The notes beneath the pieces are model-generated. The model made no database searches and was not told the DNA's origin. It saw only the letters and a program-made list of their open reading frames with translations. A program made the translations under genes and the position numbers. 64,000 nucleotides of DNA. Source: Humulus lupulus (Eukaryota; Streptophyta; Magnoliopsida; Rosales; Cannabaceae). This document shows positions 11,632-22,834 of the stretch, piece by piece. Numbering within the stretch: the first letter of the stretch is position 1; the number at the start of each line of letters is the position of its first letter. The DNA lies in the NCBI RefSeq assembly GCF_963169125.1, contig NC_084795.1:143009766-143073765 (forward strand), written 5' to 3'.

Positions 11632-13260
11632 TGTAATGCCCTGGATAGCCAAGACCATTGCACTATGTATTTTAAATAGTGTTTGACTTGCTAATCAAGT
11701 CATTTGGATACAAATGTGTTACTAAGGTTAATTAATAGATTAGGGCTAAGAGATTTTGATCATAGGAATCGTTGTTTTCATTAAAAAGTTCGAGTCTATA
11801 GTTGCGATCCCAAAAATAAGTGTTTACAAGGCATATACAACTTCAAAATAATTATAAGGTAAGCCGTCCTAAGTGGCAAAAAAATAAAGTTGGCTCTAGT
11901 CCCTATTGATCCCTTGGTCGTGGCGGTTGAGCAGCTGCAAATGTTCATGATGCCCCTAAAGTTCTCCAACTTACGGCTAGTCGAGCTTTCCCTTTCCCTT
12001 ATGTGCACAACATAGCACCCGTGAGACAAGGCTCAGCAAGAAAACTTAAATCACAAACACAAGTGAGCAACAATATATAAATAGTAAACTCAACTCGTTC
12101 AACTCAAATAACAACAGGACGTCATCCATAAGCTAGGCAGTAATAACCTACTCAATACAGTTAGTTATGTGCAAACGACACTTCTATTTATTTTAATGAC
12201 GTTCAGGCCCGGCACCCTTAGGCCGAGTCCTCTAGTCATATAGCTGACCCTGGCACGCTTAGGTCAGGCTACATTCTGAACGCTTAGCGTCAGCCCTGGC
12301 TCCCTTAGGTCAGACATTCAGATCAAACATAAACAAATGAATAGATTGCATAACACAGAATCAGTTGAAGCATAATCAAACATGCCTAACCAACACAATC
12401 TCAAATACAGATTTAATCATACTATCACACATAGTCATAGTCATAATCATATTCGTTTACAGGGTTCCAAGCCCTAATCACAACCCGAGTGCAATTTTCT
12501 TACCTCGAGTCCCGAGCAAAAAGTATAAGGCGGTCCCGAGCACGATCCCTAATCCTGAGCCTTAACGGTATAGCCTTGTCTCAACACAATAATAAACAAC
12601 CATCAAAACCTAAACCAATTAGAAGCTTGAAAATAATATACTAGTCTCCGAGACCTCAAATTCTACTAAACAAGGTACTAGAATCCTTCCCGAGCCCTTA
12701 GGTTTGAATTCTCGAGGTAAAAGAATTGTTTTGGCTACTTTTCTTAATTAGAGTTGTGCCTCAGGCCCAAGGGCCACAATGCGCTACAAGTCAGAGAGCT
12801 CAGTTCTCTAATGGGAGACATGGGCCGAGCCGTGGTGCTTAGGCGATTTCAGAGAATCGCCAAGGCCATCTCATGTACACGGGTTGCGACGCTTGAAGAA
12901 CAGCGCCACTGCTCGAACCCAAAACCCATAAATTTTGGGGCTTTTCCTACATTTCCTTGAACCAAATTCACAATAATCTATCCTAAACAATAGCTAAACC
13001 CAGAATTGAGACCCAAAACATAAAATTGAAAATTTAACCAAAAACCTCATCACAATTCAAACTTAATCCCTTTAGTTCAAAACTCAAAACACTCAAGAAA
13101 CCAGAACAAAATCTTAACCAGAATAAGGTTTAGAGCTTACCCCAACTTTGAATTGTGACCCTGAACCGCTCCCTACTCCAATCCCAGCTTTAATTCACAA
13201 ATTCTCAAGCTTTTTCCTTCCCAAAGATCAAAACCCACCAAGGCACCAAGAAGAGAAGAG

Positions 13261-13297
<37 letters not shown>

Positions 13298-13923
13298 ACT
13301 GAGAGAATTCCTTGTGTTTCTGGTTGTTTCTCAGGGTTACCTAAGTCTATCCTAAGCATAGAGAATGACCAAAATTCCCCTGACTTATCCTTAGCCCTTT
13401 AATGCCTCCAAGGGCAAACCCGTCATTTACCACATTTCCCGCTAATCCTCAAGTAGTCCTATAAATTCCCCAATTAATCTTGATGTGCCCAAATAATCAC
13501 CAAATAACTACTCGTTACCCGATAAATCTTGAATATGCATTAAGTTCCCGAAATACCCCTAGGTTGACTCTGAGATGGGTATTTAACCCCGCTGTGACTA
13601 GTCCGCTAATCCGCTCACTAGGATCGCCTCGAGCCGAATATCGCAAATATATCCACATAATAATGTGGTATCAATCATTTAACACATATAATCACATTTA
13701 TACCCTCAATGGGTCAAAATTACATATATGCCCTTATTGACAAGAACGGGCCCACACGCATATTTAATACACATAAACATGCCTATGTATTCATATTACC
13801 ATAGGAATCATGTATGCCACGTAGTCACACATATATTCAATTAATTTCACACGTAATCCCAATTATGCCCTCTCGACACAATAATCAAGGCTCTAAGCCT
13901 TTTTAACAATTTGGGATGTTACA
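11632..13923 (-). mobile_element. Family F solo LTR (2292 bp)
   Basis: On the minus strand it runs TGTAACATCCCAAATTG ... CCAGGGCATTACA. The flanks are AGTTG (11627-11631) and GGTTG (13924-13928), a 5-bp duplication with one mismatch. It is homologous to the solo LTR at 54095-56347 and to the LTR at 61650. There is no internal protein region, so it is a solo LTR left by LTR-LTR recombination. Long TGTAACxxCCC...GTTACA LTRs fit a Ty3/gypsy chromovirus such as Tekay/Del; that lineage call is inference because no coding domain is attached. Confidence 0.8.
13264..13295. repeat. (AG)n microsatellite inside the F solo LTR
   Basis: An uninterrupted AG dinucleotide run of 32 bp. It is absent from the other F copies at the matching place, so it arose after insertion. 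Confidence 0.9.
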
Positions 13924-14343
13924 GGTTGGGTTTTCTCCCTTGGTGGGGGTGCGGTTTCTTGGGGATCTAAGAAACAAACATGTAGATGTCACTCAACCAT
14001 GGAGTCCGAGTTTGTAGCTCTAGCGACAACCGACAAAGAGGTCAAGTGGCTCAGAGATCTCATGTTGGAGATACCAAAAATCGTGGTTGATGTATCGACG
14101 ATGTCCATTCATTGTGATAATGAAGCCACTTTGATTAGAGCTTGCAATAAGATATATAATGGGAAGTCTAGACATATAAGTCTAAGACATGACAATGTGA
14201 GGGAGTTGATTGATAAGAGTATCATATCAATTTCATATGTGAAATCTTGTGAGAACTTAGTAGACCCGCTGACCAAACCTCTTGGGAGAGATTTGGTGAG
14301 TTCCACAAATAGAGGGATGGAACTAAAACTCCTTAACAACTAG
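13924..14343 (+). pseudogene. Copia A RNase H, C-terminal end of pol
   Basis: The reading frame [19 protein letters not shown], then [21 protein letters not shown] and [11 protein letters not shown], is the classic end of a Ty1/copia RNase H; it stops at 14341-14343. It removes the RNA strand during reverse transcription. The upstream half is gone: an F solo LTR sits exactly before it, an E LTR before that. No stop is seen in the surviving part. It shares its element with the PPT at 26521-26530 and the LTR starting at 26531. Confidence 0.9.
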
Positions 14344-14784
14344 AATACCCAATGATGGCAAGACAACCCAGAACTTGTATACATAAAGTGTAGAGTTCAA
14401 TGGGTAAGAACAAGTCATTGATAAGATAATAGTTTCAACATTAACAACTTAAAGGTCTCATCAATGATGAGTTAATCTTGGTTGTTACCGAGCATGAGGG
14501 TTAAGCCATAGGCTTTTAATGAAATTCAAATGAAGAGCAATAAGCATCTCTAAAGGTAGCAAAACTGCTATAAGAATTTCACCTAAGCGAACCTAGAGGT
14601 GGTGCCGCCTCTCAAGAGAGTAGGAGATTTGTCTCTGGATGGTTCATGAATGGATCAAGCACAAGGCCATTAAAAGTGCTAAGCACGAAAAGTGGGAAAT
14701 AAATGAGTAATCAAATAGAGGTGTGTGTTCATTATCGATTGTTCTCACTACAAATGTTGGGTTCAATCTTTAAGAATGCCTTAG
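14344..14784 (+). mobile_element. 3' untranslated part of copia A up to Tat-2
   Basis: Noncoding sequence between the copia A RNase H stop and its PPT. It is split by Tat-2, whose target duplication CTTAG is at 14780-14784 and 26408-26412. It continues at 26408. I see no gene in it. Confidence 0.7.
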
Positions 14785-15369
14785 TGTTGACCCACGATTT
14801 GGCCAACTGACACGGAGTCAAAATATGAATGATATGGACGAATGTAAAGAGAATAATGTAATGACGAAAGTAAAGAAAACACAGTAATTTATAGTGGTTC
14901 GGCCCCAGGATCTGGTAATGACCTACGTCCACTTAGAATTATATTGATATGAAATCAGAAGTGTGATAAGAGAACTTGGGTTCAATGAGTTTTAGCACTT
15001 CACCTAAAATAATACAAGTTTACTAAGAGAAATTCTATATCTCTATGATTCAGCAGCCAAAGTCCCCTTCCCTTGAGCTATATCTTGCTATTTATAGGCT
15101 CAAGGAGGGTTACAAAATATTGTTACAGATATTATCCCGTGAATAGTGGGATATTCAAAAGATTGCATGAGATAAATTTGGGATTCACAAAGATCTTCCC
15201 ATAAATGTTGCTTTGCCAGCGGAACTACCGACCAGACTGGTCGTGGTAAAGATAGGCTTGTCCTGCTTCTGGTGTGTCTCCTGGTCGATACTCTAGCAGA
15301 CGCTTCAGGTATCAGCCACGTGTCAAGAGATTATTCGCCACGTCACAAATGCTAATTTATTGGATAACA
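14785..15369 (-). repeat. 3' LTR of Tat-2
   Basis: 585 bp, identical in length to its partner. It holds an intact TATA box (TATTTATA on plus, 15089-15096) and a G-box CACGTG at 15317-15322 inside CCACGTGTC, near the start of U3. On the minus strand it starts TGTTATCCAATAAATTAG and ends GGTCAACA. Confidence 0.96.
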
Positions 15370-15386
15370 TTTGCCCCCCAAAGTTT
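15370..15386 (-). other. Polypurine tract of Tat-2
   Basis: The minus strand reads AAACTTTGGGGGGCAAA and abuts the 3' LTR start. The PPT primes plus-strand DNA synthesis. Tat-3 has a comparable tract (TTGGGGGGAAAA) before its 3' LTR at about 51603-51614. Confidence 0.85.
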
Positions 15387-15413
15387 ATTTACTACGAACA
15401 GTAAATAAACTTT
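15380..15413. repeat. Perfect 14-bp inverted repeat overlapping the PPT
   Basis: AAAGTTTATTTACT (15380-15393), loop ACGAAC, then AGTAAATAAACTTT (15400-15413). There are no mismatches in the arms. The left arm runs into the purine tract. Confidence 0.93.
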
Positions 15414-15603
15414 GAACGAACGACCCTTCGGTAATCCCTCCTGACGTGTCAGAACCCTTCATGTGTTCTTGAAAAAAGCAACCCACTCCTGTCTAATCAT
15501 GACTTTTCAGTTCCCCAGAAATAATTTCGACGGACATCACGTTCCCCCATAGTTCGAAAAAGGAAAACTAATGATTACGCCTTTTTAATATCAGAGACAA
15601 ACT

Positions 15604-15611
15604 TATATAAG
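15604..15611 (+). promoter_or_regulatory. TATA box of the Tat-2 antisense gene
   Basis: TATATAAG lies about 30-40 bp upstream of a pyrimidine-rich leader (TTCTTTTCTTTTTACGC) and 178 bp upstream of a 5'UTR splice donor at 15782. It is on the plus strand, outside the LTR, so it would drive the antisense gene independently of the LTR promoters. This is inferred from position and sequence only. Confidence 0.6.
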
Positions 15612-15781
15612 ACCACCAGCGCCATTTCTTTTCTTTTTACGCACGCCATCATTCTGCCAAAAACCCTAAAAACTAGAGCTTTACCTTCTCCGGCGAACGT
15701 TCTCTTGTGCTTTCAAGACTTAGACAGCGGGCTCCTTGATTTCTGAAGTCCTTTTTTCCACCTTCACGACCATTTTCCCTG

Positions 15782-16208
15782 GTAAGTTACTGAAACCCCA
15801 TGCTTCTAATTTCTCGTGGTGCATGCTCTTTAATGGTGTACTGTTTAAGTCCCTTCGCTTCTGGTTTTTAGGCGCCTGTAGATAGAACGTTTTTGTAGGC
15901 AGAGTAGGCTTATGAGTTAGTTTAAAACTCAGGATCATGCTTTTTTAGGACGTAAAACCGAAGTTACATTTCAATTTTTAAGCTAGTTGAAAAAATAATT
16001 TTTCCCGCCCTAAGGGGAGTTGAAAAAGCTTTTCAGGAAAACTCTTCGCTTTCACCCTTTGATTCGTTTTTCAAACTGTTCGCGTAGAAAGACTTAGTTT
16101 CTTTTTAGAATGCTGTTGTATAAAGGCTTAACTTTTATACTCGACCAGCGTTATTCTAAATGCCTTCTAGAATCCTCTAACCTCACCTCCCCATTCTTCT
16201 GTTTGCAG
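15782..16208 (+). other. 5'UTR intron of the antisense gene
   Basis: Donor CTG|GTAAGT at 15782 and acceptor TTTGCAG ending at 16208, 6 bp before the ATG at 16215. The intron is AT-rich with T-rich tracts, as usual in plants. An intron just before the start codon is common in expressed plant genes. Confidence 0.6.
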
Positions 16209-17022
16209 ACTTTAATGCCAGATTTGTGGGGAGGTGAGAGACCCATCGACGACGACCTCCTCGCCCAGCTGCTCGAGGGAGAAGAACAACCAACCGATCG
16301 CATTCACCAGATACCTTTCTCGCGAGCCTCTTCCAGACCACATCCTTCTCCTCCAATGGCCCGTTCAAAGTCTTCTGGCAAGAAAAGGCCCGAGTCTGAA
16401 AGTAACCCTACTTCTCCTGCCCAGCCTGGCTCGCAGGCTGGGGTTCCCTCGACCAGTGGTCGAGAAAATCTTGTTCCTAACCCTAATATCCAAACTAGGG
16501 CTCACCCTCGTCATCGGAATCCGCCTGATGTCGAGTGGTATACCTCCCCAGCTAGTTCGGTGACTCCTCGAATGGTTGCCAACTGTTTCAGAAAATTCCC
16601 CCTCACGGGGGTAACCATTACTCGTCCTACTACGGACCAGGGGGCGAACAGCGCTTGGTCCCGATACCATATTGAGGCGGGAGCTTATCTCCCTCTTCAT
16701 CCATTTTTTGTGGGAGTGGCCAATTACTTTGGTGTCGCCCCTTTTCAAATAACTCCTAATGGATATAGGATGCTGGCCGCACTCTATATCCTATACAAAC
16801 TTAACAAATGGTCGGAGCCTTCACCTCATGAGGTCAATTACCTTTTTGATCTCAAGTCCAACCCTCAGCACAACGGGACGGGCTTTTCTCACTTCTGTCA
16901 CCAAGAAACCGGCCGGACGTTCCTGAGTGGTACTACTCATGTCTTGAACGTGGGGCATTATAATAAGGAGTACTTATTTACTCCGAACATAGCCAGTAAC
17001 AATTTGGCCTTCGCGAGAGGAG

Positions 17023-17104
17023 GTAAGTGCTTATCCTTCGCTGGTCGATACTTTTCCTCAGAGTATATTCTTTCATTTTTTCTCAAACTTGACCTGTTTT
17101 TCAG
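17023..17104 (+). other. Intron 2 of the antisense gene
   Basis: 82 bp, GAG|GTAAGTGC ... TTTTTCAG|GC. It splits a codon after its first base and the next exon supplies two bases, so the phase is kept. The in-frame TAG lies 5 bp into the next exon. Confidence 0.7.
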
Positions 17105-17626
17105 GCCCCTAGTTACGTCCGACGCCAACACCAGACATGGTGTTGAGGTCCAATGCTCTGGCCAGGATGTCTGACGCAGCGAAAAGCGTCAAGGCCCTGA
17201 TCATTGAAAAGAACTTGAGGTCATCTGGCCTCCTGGCTCCTCGCCATGAAAATAGAGGGTCCGTGGTGGACGAAGCCACTGGCGAGGGGGTTCCCGAGCA
17301 GCAACCTCCTGCGCCTTCTCCTAGGAGGAGGCCTACAGGAGTTACGATCAGGGAACCCACGGGTAGCCCTTCTGCAGAAAGGCCTTCTGCTCCCCAAGGC
17401 AAGGGGAAAGAAAAAGCCACAGAGCCTGTTGTTGACTTGGGAGAGTCTTCTGATGACAATGGTAACGTTATTTCGCTTTTAAATGGTTTGCCAATTCCCT
17501 GTCATATGTTTGACGGGGATGGCAACTTTACATATGCTCCAAATCTAGGGCCAGACTTCTTCATGCCAGAAAATGAGTATATGATTAATAGAGTCAATAG
17601 TGTATCGACCAGTAGTTGTAGCTCGG

Positions 17627-17714
17627 GTATTTACTTTGTTATCTTCTTTCTGTTGTGTTACTTACTTTCACCTTTCTCTTTCCTTATTAAACTCTTGTGT
17701 TTACCTTCATGCAG
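17627..17714 (+). other. Intron 3 of the antisense gene
   Basis: 88 bp, CGG|GTATTTAC ... CATGCAG|AT, phase 1 on both sides. Confidence 0.7.
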
Positions 17715-18154
17715 ATATGTCGACTCCCAACATCTTCGACATGTACCAGGCCGAGGAGGAAGAAGAAACTCCCCAACTCACACGGAAGCCAAGAAAGAGA
17801 ACTGGTGAATCCAGTCGGGGCCCTCCAGCCAAGAAAAGTCGACCAGAAGACCCTACTCAGGGCACGCCAACTGGGCAAAGTCCTGCGCCAACTGGGCGAA
17901 CTCCTACTCCCCCTCCAGCTCCTTCTGAACAGCAAACTACTCCTGCTCGTCCGAATCCTCCAGCTGCGCCTGCCAGGGAGCACCTTTCTCGCGAAGAGGC
18001 TCATGGGGCCAGACTGATGAGCCGTGCCATCCGATCTGCCCGAGACCGCCTCGATCGTATTGGAAAAGGCGAGCGTGTTAGGATCGCAATGGTTCAAGCT
18101 GAGGAGTTGCCAGTCGACCAGATCATGAATAGGGCTTTGAACGAAATCTCCAGC

Positions 18155-18234
18155 GTAAGTGCTTCTTTATTCTTTGAGTCTTTTAGTTTTTTAGTCTTCG
18201 TGATAAGTTCTGACTCCTTTTTCTTTGTGCACAG
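18155..18234 (+). other. Intron 4 of the antisense gene
   Basis: 80 bp, CAGC|GTAAGT ... GTGCACAG|GCC, phase 0. It occupies the same place as the introns found in Tat-1 and Tat-3. Confidence 0.75.
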
Positions 18235-18849
18235 GCCTTACTTTCTGCCATAACTGCCCGCACCCGAGCCCAGGCTTCCCTCGAGCAGGTCGAGGCAAAA
18301 GCCATTGAGAGGTTCCAGGTGAAGGCGGCCGAGGAGCTCTCGGCTGCTGAGGCTAGGCACGCTAAGGAGTTAGAGGCGGTGATCCGAGAGAGGGATGCAG
18401 CGGTGACTAAGCTGTCCGAGGCTGAAGTTGCGAAGGAAGCAGCGGTTAAGTTGAGGCAAGAGTACTGGGAGATCAGCAAAACCCAGCTTCGCGAAATCAA
18501 GCATCTGGGGGAGGTAGCCAAGACCAAGGACAAGGCTATTCTCTCCCTCGAGGGCAAAGTGAAGCAGCTGGAGCTGGACAACTCCAAGAATATGGAAAAG
18601 TATAAGAGGACAACACTCCGCTGTTTCTACAATTTCTGGAAACACAATCAGGGTGCTGACTTTAGCTACCTTTCAGAGGAAGTCCGAACTGCGGAGTTGG
18701 CTCGATGTGCTGCCCAACTGGCTGAGGAGGAAGCAAGAGCCGCGACCCCTGCCACTCCAAGCGTTGCTGGTTTGGAAGAAGAAGACGCTGTTGAGGACGT
18801 GACTAACCAGGATGTTGCTCAGGACCCTCCAGCCCCGAATGCCTCTTGA

Positions 18850-19526
18850 ATTTGTTTTTGTTTTTTCTTCTTTTTTGGATATACGACCCAAGGGTCGTGG
18901 TGTAAAGACAGTAATTTCTTTTTTAAACTTTACTGCATGGGCAGTAAATCTTTTTTATTTGAACAGTTACATCCAAGCAGCGATGCTTGCGGTGTAAAAG
19001 CTTAACTCTTGGTGCTATAATATGATATTATAACACTTATCCGTATGACCGGACTTAGCATAGTACTTTGGCATGATTTAACAAAACATAAATTTTGAAA
19101 AATACTCTAAGTACTGTAGCATGCTTTCTCTTATTTTGTTCATGTGTTTACATACCTTAAAAGTATGCTTTGCTATCGATGTGCCTTATATGCCCCCAAG
19201 TGATCGAGGAGCTTTAGGTCCTTGGTCACTTGCCTGGACCATAACCTGTTCATAGTAAAACTGATACTTTTAATACAGCAAAATAACACACGTAATGAAC
19301 AAATATTTGTAAATATAAATTCACAAAGGTTGGCAAGAATGACTGGCTGAGCACAGTCCCTTATAATCTCGTATTAAAAATGGACTAAACATGTCTTTAC
19401 GAGTGATTCTGAAACATAATCTTACATATATGAGCAGTTAGCCATACATCGTGGCTAACCCTCTTTGCAAAACTTGTAAAAATTAAAAGAGAAGTTTAAA
19501 CAAGCCAGTCCTTTAAGAAGGGCTGT
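18850..19526. other. Convergent noncoding spacer of Tat-2
   Basis: 677 bp between the stops of the antisense gene (plus strand) and of pol (minus strand). AT-rich. Unlike Tat-1 and Tat-3 it shows no tandem array. I see no further gene. Confidence 0.7.
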
Positions 19527-20639
19527 TCATTGATAATACTTGCGCAGGTGTTCTCCATTCCAATAGCGCGGAACGAGATCTCCGTTTAAGCGTGCAAGTT
19601 TGTAGGTGCCTGGGTGAAGGACTTCTTCAATCTGGTAAGGCCCTTCCCAGTTAGGTCCGAGCACGCCAGCAGTGGGGTCGCGGGTATTCAAGAAAACTCG
19701 TCGTAGCACCAAATCTCCGACGTTGAATTTTCTTTCTTTAACTTTGGAGTTAAAGTACCGGGCGACTTTTTGCTGGTAAGCAGCAACTCGGAGTTGAGAT
19801 TTTTCTCTTATCTCATCGATCAAGTCTAAGGACTCCATCATCAACTGGCTGTTCGCGTCCTGGTCGTAAGTCAAACGCCGATGTGAGGGGGGATCTAACT
19901 CGACAGGTAACATTGCCTCATATCCGTAGGCTAGAGAAAATGGGGTATGCCCTGTTGCTGTTCGATGAGATGTTCTATATGACCAGAGGACTTCAGGCAG
20001 CTGTTCTGGCCATGCCCCTTTAGCTTCTTCAAGTCGTTTTTTCAGGGTGTCCTTGAGAGTTTTGTTTACGGCTTCGACCTGCCCATTTGCTTGGGGATGT
20101 GCGACTGAAGAAAAACTTTTAATTACTCCATGCCTCTCGCAGAAATCGGTGAACAGGTCGCTATCAAATTGGGTTCCGTTGTCTGAAACTATCTTCCTGG
20201 GCAATCCATACCGGCAGACAATGTTTTTGATGACGAAGTCAAGAACTTTTTTGGTTGTGATGGTTGCGAGTGGTTCAGCTTCGGCAAATTTTGTGAAATA
20301 GTCGACTGCCACGACTGCATACTTTACTCCTCCTTTTCCTGTTGGCAGTGATCCAATCAAGTCTATTCCCCATATTGCGAAAGGTCACGGGCTCTGCATC
20401 TGCTTTAGCTCGTTTGGAGCTGCTCGTGGGATCTTGGAGAACCTTTGACATTTATCGCATCTTCGTACGTACTCCATTGAATCCTCGTTCATTGTTGGCC
20501 AGAAGTAGCCTTGCCTTAGAACTTTTTTCGCCAAACTCTGCCCCCCAGTGTGATCTCCGCAGAAGCCTTCATGCACCTCTTTCATGAGTTCCTTAGCCTT
20601 TTCTGTCGTAATGCATCTGAGTAGTGGCATTGAATATCC
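19527..20639 (-). pseudogene. Tat-2 integrase with one premature stop
   Basis: A complete integrase: the zinc region has HEGFCGDHTGG and CDKCQRF, the catalytic core has GIDLIG, SDNGTQFDSD and NGQVEAVNK (D, D, E), and the C-terminal part is rich in basic residues with VGDLVLRRV and ends in GEHLRKYYQ at 19527. A single TGA at 20385-20387 (in a position where Tat-1 has TGG) splits it into 19527-20360 and the preceding frame. This is the best preserved integrase in the window. Confidence 0.93.
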
Positions 20640-22834
20640 TCTTCGGTACATAACACCGTCGAGCAGTATGTACCTGGCAGCCCGCCTTTGCAGAGGTCTG
20701 GCCTTGTTTCTATCTGCTGGCAATGTTCCATTTGTCAGATACTCCATGTAAGGCGCCATCCACGTATCTTCTGCACGAATCTCCATGTTGGCTTCGGCCA
20801 CTTCAATGCTTGGCTTATTCAATCTTTCTACTGGGACTATGTTCAAGGTGTCAGCATCCTTTGCACTTGCGAGTTTAGCTAAGGTGTCTGCATTGGAATT
20901 TTGGTCTCGCGGAATTTGCTGGAGGGTGTACTTTGTGAACTGGGCTAGCACATCTTTCATTTTATTAAGATAGGCCATCATCTTTAATCCTCGCGCTTGA
21001 TATTCTCCTAGGACTTGATTCAAGACCAGCTGGGAGTCACTGTAAATATCAAGCGTTTTTATGCTCATATCTTTGGCCATTCTCAGTCCAGCGAGGAGCG
21101 CTTCGTATTCTGCTTCATTGTTTGATGCTGCGAAGTCAAACCTGATTTCGCAGTGAAATCGATGCCCTTCGGGCGTTATCAATATCACTCCTGCTCCAGC
21201 GTGGGATTCATTGGATGAACCATCCGTGAATAGCTTCCACGAAGGAGTCTTGTCTTGAGGCATGGGCGCTTCAAGCTGTTTGCACAGCTCACTGTTGGGG
21301 AGTTCGGTGAACTCCGAAATAAAATCGGCCAAGACTTGCCCTTTTATTGCTGCTCGCAGTGAATAAGTTACATCGAACTGTCCCAATTCGACCGCCCATT
21401 TTAACAACCGTCCAGCCGCCTCAGGTTTTTGGAGGACTTGCCGAAGGGGCTGGTCGGTCAGAACTGTGATAGGATGGGCTTGGAAGTACGGCGCAACTTT
21501 CTGGAGGCTAGAATTAAGCAGTATGCTAATCTCTCGATTGGTGGATACTTCAACTCTGCTCCGATAAGCCTTTTGCTGACATAGTAAACAGCTTTCTGTA
21601 CGCCTTCTTCCTCACGTATTAATACCGCGCTAGCAGCAACTTCGGTAATTGCCAGATAAATATACAAAGTCTCTCCTTCGATTGGTTTTGATAGGATGGG
21701 AGGTTGCGACATATGATCCTTTAAGGCCTGGAATGCTTGTTCGCAGTCTTCCGTCCATTCAAACTTCTTATTCCCCCTGAGTAGATTGAAGAATGGAATG
21801 CACTTGTTAGTTGATTTTGAGATGAATCTACTCAGGGCAGCGATCCTTCCGGTCAGGCTTTGTACATCCTTGATTTTCTTCGGTGACTTCTTGTCGATCA
21901 GGGCTTTTATCTTGTCTGGGTTGGCCTCGATTCCTCTTGAATTTACTATAAACCCCAAAAACTTCCCTGATCCGACCCCAAAGGAACATTTTAGGGGGTT
22001 TAATTTCATCTGATACTTGGTCAACACATCAAAGCATCTCTGCAAATCCCTCACATGTCCTTCTGCCCTTTTGGATTTTACAAGCATGTCATCCACATAT
22101 ACCTCCATGCTTACCCCAATCAGCTCCTTGAACATGTGGTTGACCAGTCGTTGGTAAGTCGCACCTGCGTTTTTCAGCCCGAAGGGCATTACTTTGTAAC
22201 AATATAAGCCCGTATCGGTCCGAAAGCTGGTGTGATCTTTGTCAGGGGGATGCATGCTGATCTGGTTGTAACCCGAATATGCGTCCATGAACAAGAGGAT
22301 CTCATGTCCTGCAGTTGCATCAACTAGCTGGTCGATCCTCGGGAGCGGGAAGCAGTCTTTTGGGCAGGCTTTATTGAGGTCTGTAAAATCCACACAGGTC
22401 CGCCACTTGCCGTTAGGCTTGGGGACCAGCACCCAATTTAAGACCCATGACGGATAAAACGCCACCCTGATGAACCCATTTTCTTTAAGTCTTTCGACTT
22501 CTTCTTTTAAGGCTTTTGATCTGTCTTTATCGAGCAGCCTCCTTTTTTGTTGCACCGGTGGAAAGGCTTTGTTTATGTTCAGGACATGGCTGATTACTGC
22601 AGGCTCTATCCCAACCATGTCTTTATGTGACCAGGCGAAAACTTCCTGGTTCTCTTGCAAGAATTTCACCAGTGCCTGCTTTGTGGTAGGCTCTAAATTC
22701 TTCCCAACCTTCACGACCCTGGTTGGGTCTTTTTCATCGAGTTGGACCTCTTCCAGGTCCTCGATGGGTCCAACATTTTCTTCAAAATCCCCAAAGCGAG
22801 GATCCAAATCTATATCCTCACTTTGGGCAACACC
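20640..22834 (-). pseudogene. Tat-2 reverse transcriptase and RNase H with one frameshift
   Basis: The RT has CVDFTDLNKACPKDCF, FMDAYSGYNQIS, MPFGLKNAGATYQRLV and active site YVDDM at 22085-22099. The RNase H has LFTDGSSNESHAGAG, NNEAEYEALLAGLRM and YSDSQLVLNQV. A missing base near 21491 shifts the frame and produces the TGA at 21458-21460. The downstream part is otherwise open from 21407. The upstream frame is continuous with gag-protease, separated only by TAG codons at 22883-22885 and 22835-22837. Confidence 0.93.

Larger units (their letters stand above)
15640..18849 (+). pseudogene. Spliced antisense gene of Tat-2 (PF04195-like domain and coiled coil)
   Basis: Predicted structure: 5'UTR exon about 15640-15781; exon 2 16209-17022 (ATG at 16215); exon 3 17105-17626; exon 4 17715-18154; exon 5 18235-18849. 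Every junction has GT-AG ends and the phases match throughout. Exon 2 carries the 'putative gypsy type transposon' domain (PF04195 by recognition), with PLHPFFVGVANYFGVAPFQ and NKWSEPSPHEVNYLFDLKS. Exons 3-4 are Pro/Ser-rich with basic KKSR-like patches. Exon 5 is a long Glu/Lys/Ala coiled coil. The only break I find is an in-frame TAG at 17110-17112 early in exon 3. Function is unknown. The gene converges on gag-pol, whose stop is at 19527. Confidence 0.8.

Noticed and set aside
11632..13923. Terminal inverted repeat DNA transposon (TGTAAYGCCC ... GGGYRTTACA)
   Set aside because: The inverted ends are only about 10 bp, the duplication is 5 bp, the size is 2.3 kb without coding sequence, and the internal structure matches a long LTR; no transposase is seen.
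15720..15938. 72-codon minus-strand ORF near the Tat-2 antisense promoter
   Set aside because: It overlaps the predicted 5'UTR exon and intron, has no domain, and no counterpart in Tat-1 or Tat-3 was seen.
17110..17112. Alternative splice acceptor that would avoid the TAG in the antisense gene
   Set aside because: The nearest good acceptor is at 17104 and keeps the phase; no better AG between 17060 and 17130 restores the frame, so I treat the TAG as a real break.
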